A DNA stretch of 64,000 bases, from NCBI RefSeq assembly GCF_900631955.1, contig NZ_UZWD01000031.1, positions 1 to 64,000 on the forward strand, in the 5' to 3' direction. Source of the DNA: Devosia equisanguinis (GTDB lineage Bacteria; Pseudomonadota; Alphaproteobacteria; Rhizobiales; Devosiaceae). A model generated the notes under the pieces. That model had not been told where the DNA came from, did no database searches, and was given only the letters and a program-made list of their open reading frames with translations. Positions 63,494 through 64,000 of this stretch are shown one piece after another (the stretch's first letter is position 1; each line of letters begins with the position of its first letter). The translations under genes and the position numbers were made by a program.

Positions 63494-64000
63494 ATGTTTT
63501 TATCGACGCTTTCCCGCCGCCGCCTGATCCAGCTCATGGCGGCCAGTGCCGCCCTGCCGCTGGCCGGCACGGTGAGCTTCGCCCAGCAGGCCGCGGTCCG
63601 CGCCGTGGTGCTCTCCGACCTGCATTCAGCCTATGACCGGCTGCCGCAGGTGCTGGCGGCCGTCGCCGCCGAGATCGCAGGCGGCGCCGATCTGATCCTG
63701 ATCAACGGTGACATTTTCGAGCTCGGCAACGTCGCTGCAGCCCGCTCGGCCGGTCGGGCCGACTGGCAGTTTCTCGAAAGGCTGGCAGCGCTGGCCCCCG
63801 TGGTCGTCAATATCGGCAATCATGAGCCCGATTTCGACAATGACCTTGCCCAGTTCGTCAGCCAGGCCAATGCGCTTGGGATTTCGGTGATCTCGAACAT
63901 CCTCGATTCCCGCACCGGCGCCGAATACGCCCCCAGCCACGCCATGCTGGAGATCGGCGGCGCACAAGTGGTGGTGGTCGGCATCGCCACCGACGCGCTC
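63494..64000 (+). CDS. exported metallophosphoesterase, 3' end outside the window
   Basis: The first 169 residues only; the frame is open to the window edge. The N-terminus MFLSTLSRRRLIQLMAASAA is a signal peptide with a twin-arginine look (SRRRLIQ), cleaved near FAQQ. The calcineurin-type motifs are present: SDLHSAYDRL (D-x-H), INGDIFE (GD) and NIGNHEPDFD (GNH). It is probably a periplasmic phosphatase of the 5'-nucleotidase/bifunctional type. ATG 63494 is the only in-frame start near the signal; no strong ribosome binding site was seen. Confidence 0.8.
   Translation, partial: MFLSTLSRRRLIQLMAASAALPLAGTVSFAQQAAVRAVVLSDLHSAYDRLPQVLAAVAAEIAGGADLILINGDIFELGNVAAARSAGRADWQFLERLAALAPVVVNIGNHEPDFDNDLAQFVSQANALGISVISNILDSRTGAEYAPSHAMLEIGGAQVVVVGIATDAL

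Overview
The window is high-GC bacterial chromosome, densely coding, with short intergenic spaces and many ATGA start/stop overlaps. The gene content points to an alphaproteobacterium of the order Hyphomicrobiales, and the style (DUF2336, DUF2794, HWE-type kinases, carboxynorspermidine genes, long FtsZ linker, CtrA-like TTAA-N7-TTAA boxes, GC-rich extragenic palindromes) would suit the Devosia group. That genus-level placement is inference. There is no sign of prophage, plasmid, insertion sequence or CRISPR.

Layout. 1-8.8 kb: a terminator-tipped structured region (candidate sRNA), a Gly/Asn-rich secreted protein, an NMT1-type ABC importer operon (binding protein, ATPase, permease), PPK2, a TPR-GGDEF cyclase and the ABC-F protein EttA. 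8.9-16 kb: a GAF-like/LuxR-type regulator divergent from an OmpA-like/secreted-protein operon, a PAS-HWE kinase with its single-domain receiver, two small cysteine-containing secreted proteins and a hydrolase. 16-24 kb: a palindromic repeat region, a sugar transferase-like gene, a DUF2336 gene, divergent katG/oxyR sharing an operator, rarD, a host-attachment family protein and a second repeat region. 24-33 kb: an ArsR-methyltransferase regulator (SahR-like) with metF behind a clear palindromic operator, a Pro/Ala-rich protein, a TerB-DnaJ protein, the RNase P RNA, two polyamine genes (nspC and carboxynorspermidine synthase), a cytochrome P450 and a hydrolase. 33-37 kb: an isoprenylcysteine-type methyltransferase and a three-gene phosphorelay (CHASE3 kinase, receiver, receiver-kinase).

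37-56 kb is the division and cell wall (dcw) cluster: rsmH-ftsL-ftsI-murE-murF-mraY-(DUF4394 gene)-ftsW-murG-murC-ddl-ftsQ-ftsA-ftsZ-lpxC-bamD. It is incomplete compared with the usual alphaproteobacterial order. mraZ is absent upstream of rsmH. murD is absent between mraY and ftsW, where a secreted DUF4394 gene bracketed by terminators sits. murB is absent between murC and ddl, which overlap by 4 bp. A perfect 34-bp inverted repeat lies between murE and murF. The ftsZ promoter region carries CtrA-like boxes. 56-64 kb: repeats, an Lrp-type regulator divergent from argG, a DUF2794 gene, a candidate sRNA, a chloramphenicol-phosphotransferase-like kinase, a PAS-GGDEF-EAL protein behind a perfect TTAA-N7-TTAA box, an ECF-like sigma factor coupled to a VOC protein, and the start of a metallophosphoesterase cut by the window edge.

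Two themes recur. One is cell-cycle type control: TTAA-N7-TTAA boxes before ftsZ, the P450 and the GGDEF-EAL gene, a GANTC cluster at 16 kb, and several two-component and c-di-GMP proteins. The other is two families of extragenic palindromes (a CCTCGGG/CCCGAGG family and a CTCCCCC/GGGGGAG family), usually as inverted pairs that fill most of the long non-coding gaps.
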